NCBI RefSeq assembly: GCF_001544135.1
Contig: NZ_BCPV01000032.1
Location: forward strand, 1 to 45,709
Direction: 5' to 3'
From: Geobacillus zalihae NBRC 101842
GTDB taxonomy: Bacteria > Bacillota > Bacilli > Bacillales > Anoxybacillaceae
Length of the DNA: 45,709 nucleotides
A program made the position numbers and the translations under genes. Positions 42,344 through 45,709 of the stretch are shown here, piece after piece; position 1 is the first letter of the stretch; each line of letters starts with the position of its first letter. Under the pieces are notes generated by a model. It worked only from the letters and a program-made list of their open reading frames with translations. It did no database searches and was not told the origin of the DNA.

Positions 42344-42604
42344 AGCCATCCTCCTTGCTTGATGTGCATCCGTATAGATTCGTAAGCACGAGGGCAATAT
42401 CCTGCACGCAAAAGAAAAACCTCTTCTGTCTCATAGTTCGTATTACCGTCAACCATTGGGCCATTCACCAAAAGCCCCGATATATTTTTAGTGATTCGCC
42501 TGATGAATGTTGAACCATCCACTTTCGATATGCTCTACGAACACCACCCCAGCTCCCCTTCATCACCATTGTTTTGATGGCTCGTTTGTCAATAAAGTAA
42601 CCAC
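42344..42604. other. Gap between GNAT and TetR genes
   Basis: About 260 bp. A 69-codon minus-strand frame (42313-42522) lacks a ribosome site and overlaps the GNAT start, so I do not call it. Nothing else is supported apart from the promoter at the right side. Confidence 0.35.
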
Positions 42605-42661
42605 TTGACAAACAGAAAAACAAGAGTATACTGATAGTATACTTTTGATACTAGGAGTATC
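42605..42661 (+). promoter_or_regulatory. TetR promoter with two operator dyads
   Basis: TTGACA (42605-42610), 16-bp spacer, TATACT (42627-42632). AGTATAC-TGATA-GTATACT (42625-42643) is a perfect dyad over the -10. GATACT-AGG-AGTATC (42647-42661) is a second dyad containing the ribosome site AGGAG. Both share the half-site (A)GTAT(A)C, typical for autoregulation by a TetR repressor. Confidence 0.75.
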
Positions 42662-42665
42662 AGCT

Positions 42666-43292
42666 ATGAAAGAACATATCGCCGCTGTACACAAACAAAC
42701 GATTGCCCAAGCCGCTGAGCGGTTGTTTCTCGAACGCGGGTTTGACGGCACGTCAATCAGCGACATTTGCGCAGCGTCGGGATACAGCCGCCGTACGGTG
42801 TACCGCTACTTTGACACGAAGGAGGAGATTTTGTACTACATTGTCGCGAATGGTCTCAAACAGTTGCGTGATCGTCTAACCGACATCGTGCAAGCCGAGC
42901 AGCCGTTTTTGGCCAAGTACGAACACATTTGTAAAGCAATGCGCGCTTACTACGAACATTGTCCCGTTTCGGCGCGCGCCGTCCGCGAGTTTCGCCCGCC
43001 ATCGCTGGACGCAGTGACACCCACCATGGAAGCTATTTTCTCTTTAGGAACGGACATCAATGACGCCCTCTCCTGCTGGATCGAGCAAGGCATCGCAGAA
43101 GGCGTTGTCCGTGAAACCGCAGACGTCATGATGACCGTGTACGTGTTCTCCGCACAGCTACACGCATTGTTTGACCTTATCGAAACAAAAGGAGCGTTTT
43201 TGCTGCCGACGCTCGGCAAGACGAAAGAACAATTTGTCGCCTACGGCCAGAAGATGATTCTCCATAGCCTCGCAAAGGAGCCATTGCCATGA
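42666..43292 (+). CDS. TetR-family transcriptional regulator
   Basis: A 208-residue TetR-type repressor. The helix-turn-helix is ISDICAASGYSRRTVYRYFDTKEEILYYIV at residues about 32-61, after the family helix TIAQAAERLFLERGFDGTS. The C-terminal 140 residues are the variable ligand-binding domain. ATG 42666 follows AGGAG. Two dyads in its own promoter suggest autoregulation. The methyltransferase gene begins 4 bp inside its end (ATGA), so the two form one operon. Confidence 0.88.
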   Translation: MKEHIAAVHKQTIAQAAERLFLERGFDGTSISDICAASGYSRRTVYRYFDTKEEILYYIVANGLKQLRDRLTDIVQAEQPFLAKYEHICKAMRAYYEHCPVSARAVREFRPPSLDAVTPTMEAIFSLGTDINDALSCWIEQGIAEGVVRETADVMMTVYVFSAQLHALFDLIETKGAFLLPTLGKTKEQFVAYGQKMILHSLAKEPLP

Positions 43293-44191
43293 AACCAAAC
43301 GAACCGAGCATGACCGCATTGATGTCCTGTTTCGTCCGCGCTTATCATACGGAACACGATACGCCTGTCATATTTCGTGACGATATGGCCAGACAGCTGA
43401 TCACAGACGAAGAATACAAACAAATCCAAACCTTTCTCGCCAACGGCTTGGGATTTTTTGCCCCCGAGCGGCTTGATGCGTTCTCATCGGACGAAGAGAA
43501 AGTGAAATGGATCGTCCAAACGCAGCTCGCTCCGACTCCAATCGCCCGCGCCGCCTATACCGAACGGATCGTCCAACACGAAAAGCGGCTTGGCGCGACG
43601 CAGTATGTCATGTTAGGAGCAGGGATGGATACGTTCGCCTTCCGTCATCCAAACAGCGGCCTGACGATATTCGAAGTCGACCATCCCAACACGCAGCAAT
43701 TCAAGCGCGAACGCATCCACATGGCCAACGGGAAGATGCCAAACTGCTTGCAACTGGTCGCCGCTGATTTTACCAAGGATGACGTGGCTTCCCGATTGCT
43801 CGCAGCCGGCTTTCGCCCAAACGAAAAAACGGTGTTCAGCCTGCTTGGCGTCTCATATTATCTAGAAAAAGAGCACTTCTATCGTCTTTTGCACCAACTC
43901 GCTCCATTGATGACAGAGGGCAGTTCTATCGTGTTTGATGTTGCCGATGAGCAGCTGTTCACCTCCCCTGTCAAGCGGGTGCAAAACACGCTCGCCCTCG
44001 CCCGGCAAAGCGGTGAACCGATGAAAGCGGCGTATTCGATCGAGGAACTTGAGAAACAGCTGCAGCATCACCGTCTCCTCATTTTCGAACACGTATCGCC
44101 GGAACAAATCCAAGCGGAATTTTTCTCGAACCGAAACGACGATCTGACAGCGTTTGAACATGTCCATTATGTCCATGCGGTGCGCAAATAA
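43289..44191 (+). CDS. SAM-dependent methyltransferase, LCM/TIGR00027 family
   Basis: A 300-residue class I methyltransferase of the PPM/LCM-like group (leucine carboxyl methyltransferase fold). The SAM motif is QYVMLGAGMDTFAFR near residue 105, with the acidic ribose-binding residue in TIFEVDHPNTQQFKRER. VFSLLGVSYYLEKEHFYRLL is also characteristic. In related actinobacterial and firmicute proteins the substrate is often a polyketide or small molecule and is not known here. It is cotranscribed with and probably controlled by the TetR regulator. Confidence 0.85.
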   Translation: MKPNEPSMTALMSCFVRAYHTEHDTPVIFRDDMARQLITDEEYKQIQTFLANGLGFFAPERLDAFSSDEEKVKWIVQTQLAPTPIARAAYTERIVQHEKRLGATQYVMLGAGMDTFAFRHPNSGLTIFEVDHPNTQQFKRERIHMANGKMPNCLQLVAADFTKDDVASRLLAAGFRPNEKTVFSLLGVSYYLEKEHFYRLLHQLAPLMTEGSSIVFDVADEQLFTSPVKRVQNTLALARQSGEPMKAAYSIEELEKQLQHHRLLIFEHVSPEQIQAEFFSNRNDDLTAFEHVHYVHAVRK

Positions 44192-44258
44192 CATCCAGGA
44201 AGGCCTCTGAATTTTGTGATTTTCCATGATTATGTGATATTGAAACATGTCTATTCAC

Positions 44259-44315
44259 CAAAAAATCGACCGAGTCCTCTTTGAAGCATCCCGCTTCAAA
44301 GAAAGGCTCGGCCGA
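44259..44315 (-). terminator. Terminator of the Ig-repeat gene
   Basis: An inner stem CTTTGAAGC/GCTTCAAAG lies within an outer GGCCGAG/CTCGGTC stem; on the minus strand ATTTTTT follows. Confidence 0.75.
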
Positions 44316-44326
44316 CAGGTTCCTTC

Positions 44327-45454
44327 TTATTGCCCTTTCGTCACCGTCGCTGTGGTCGCTTCACTATGGTTTTGCGCTTTGTCTTCTTGTGTCACAATGA
44401 TCATCAGCTGGCCATTGTTGAATGCAGACAGATCGATCGTCTTCGAAAAATTCCCATTCGAGTCCGCCGACGTCCGTTCAACGAGAGATTTTTGTCCATC
44501 CGTAATGATGATTTGCACCGATGCGTTGCTTTCTGCCGTTCCTGCGATCGTATATGCCGCTTGATTTTGATTCGTAACGGCTGGCAGGGCGTTCAATGAT
44601 GGAGCGGCAACAGCGGTATCCTTCCAAACCGTCGTGGTTGCCTCTGGGCTTACATTGCCCGTTGCACTCGTTTGAACGGCTGTAATGGTAATCAGTCCAT
44701 CGCTTAACGGGGAAATATCAGCTTCTACACGGTATCTCCCGTTTTCTTCCACCGTACCGACTGTGCTGATTTCATTCGTTCCATCGGACAAAGTGACCTC
44801 CACTTCCGCCCCTGGCTCTCCCTTGCCCGTCACCTCATAAGCAGTTGCATCTGCGCTGGCGTTCACGTAACCTTTATTGTCAATAGACGGCTTGGCCGGA
44901 GAAGACAACGATTTGATAAGGACGACACTTACTATCCGGCTTTCATTCCCCGCTTGATCGATCGTTTTCACACGGATCGTGATCTTCCCGTCCTTCAGAG
45001 AAGAAGTATTGATCTCTACTTCATAATTCCCATCTTCATCCACAAGTCCGCTCGCTGAGACGGATTTTTTTCCATCACCAGCCTCCACCACCACTTTCTC
45101 TCCAGGCGTTCCTGTCCCCGTTACTGGATAAGCTTCATAGTTGAAAGCGTTGATATATCCTTCATTCAACAGTTCAGGAGCCTCTATGCTCACATCTTTC
45201 CGAAGCACTTTCTTCGATTGTCCGCTTTGGTTTCCTGCCGAATCCACACTAACCGCGGAGACCGTAATCTCTCCTTCCGCCAACTTTCTTGCATCGACCA
45301 CCGCCCGGAATCTCCCTTTGCCGTCTGCACGCACCGTTTTGGTGATGCGCTGCTTTCCATCGCTCAACAAAACTTGCACAGCGCTATGGGGTTCTGCTGT
45401 TCCTTGGACAGCATAAGCGTTCTGCTGCTTGGCATTGATCCATCCTTTATGCAA
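44327..45454 (-). pseudogene. Ig-like repeat surface protein, 5'-truncated
   Basis: The 375-codon frame encodes four Big-type Ig-like repeats of about 85-90 residues. Each begins with a variant of NEGYINA / NKGYVNA / KGWINA and carries AYxVTGTGTPGxxVxV and GNYEVEINTSSLKDGKITI(R). Such arrays occur in secreted or wall-attached adhesins. Here the frame begins within the first repeat at a TTG with no ribosome site and no signal peptide, and has no LPXTG or SLH motif at its end. The 5' part, with the export signal, is gone: sequence of a methyltransferase gene starts at the same spot in the other direction. Confidence 0.7.
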
Positions 45455-45709
45455 GAAGAAATCAACGGTATTGACGAAGAATTAATTGAAAGTAACACTG
45501 AGGAATTTTACGGGCTTCAATGGGTGGGTAAAAAAGAAGCCCGTCGTCTTGCTTTTTTACCGCCACAAGGAACTCTTAAATTTATGGAAGGAGAAGGGAT
45601 AAACGAAGAGAACGCAAAGCATATATTAATCGAAGGGGATAATTTAGAGGTTTTACGTTTATTGCAAAAAAGTTATTCAGGTAGAATAAAAATGATTTAC
45701 ATCGATCCT
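45449..45709 (+). CDS. Site-specific DNA-methyltransferase (type III Mod-like), partial
   Basis: 87 codons run off the right edge. EFYGLQWVGKKEARRLAFLPPQGTLKF then HILIEGDNLEVLRLLQKSYSGRIKMIYIDP lead directly into the expected DPPY catalytic motif of beta-class N6-adenine methyltransferases of type III restriction systems. The DNA is AT-rich, unlike the rest. The ATG at 45449 has no ribosome site, and Mod proteins normally have more residues before this segment, so the true 5' end was probably lost or lies in a rearrangement. The Res subunit would be outside the window. Confidence 0.7.
   Translation, partial: MQEEINGIDEELIESNTEEFYGLQWVGKKEARRLAFLPPQGTLKFMEGEGINEENAKHILIEGDNLEVLRLLQKSYSGRIKMIYIDP

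Noticed and set aside
42313-42522. 69-codon minus-strand open frame upstream of the GNAT gene
   Set aside because: No ribosome site, and it overlaps the well-supported GNAT start.

Overview
The window looks like a chromosomal segment of a thermophilic Bacillaceae, most probably Geobacillus. Protein sequences and gene order (ytmB-ytmA-ytlACD-ytkD-ytkC-dps-ytzI-luxS-yidD, then men genes, then yteA, then the glg operon) follow the same stretch of the Bacillus subtilis chromosome, and the core is G+C-rich with strong AGGAGG-type ribosome sites. The species call is an inference from family resemblance; no search was run.

Layout. 1-5430 is a mobile or accessory zone: the right end of a Tn7/Tn5053-like transposon (transposase tail, ExeA-type ATPase, five end repeats), an AT-rich membrane protein, a truncated IS982-type transposase, an MFS transporter and an Rpn-type nuclease with hairpins around it. 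5474-12766 is the conserved block ytmB, ytmA, an NMT1-type ABC transporter (ytlA, ytlC, ytlD), a Nudix hydrolase, a small unknown gene, a holin-like protein, dps, ytzI and luxS. It is interrupted just upstream of dps by a non-autonomous IS200/IS605-type element. 12980-14492 holds yidD, an orphan zinc-binding protein gene under a clear Zur-type operator, and what looks like the tail of a lost cytochrome bd subunit.

14598-19740 is the most unusual region. It encodes a beta-propeller/di-heme c-type cytochrome lipoprotein, a 680-residue lipoprotein I do not recognise, a 162-residue unknown protein and a DUF2325 protein. Three Fur-like boxes stand in front of the transcription units, so this looks like an iron-starvation surface redox system. 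Two small genes (DUF1540 and a 65-residue protein) lie divergently. 20719-28139 is menaquinone synthesis (menE, then menF-D-H-B, then divergent menA). 28226-29929 holds yteA and an AIM24-family gene.

30016-31372 is an IS1341-type element with an apparently intact TnpB. It shares a 148-bp, 97%-identical 3' end with the dead element near dps, including a base-paired covariation. 31425-39362 is the glycogen operon glgB-C-D-A-P. 39581-44191 carries a cation diffusion facilitator with a PerR/Fur-like box, a LysE exporter, a 63-residue small gene, a GNAT acetyltransferase, and a TetR regulator/methyltransferase pair with two operator dyads. The window ends in an Ig-repeat surface protein fragment, joined head to head with the 5' end of an AT-rich DNA methyltransferase gene. 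Both look truncated at the join.
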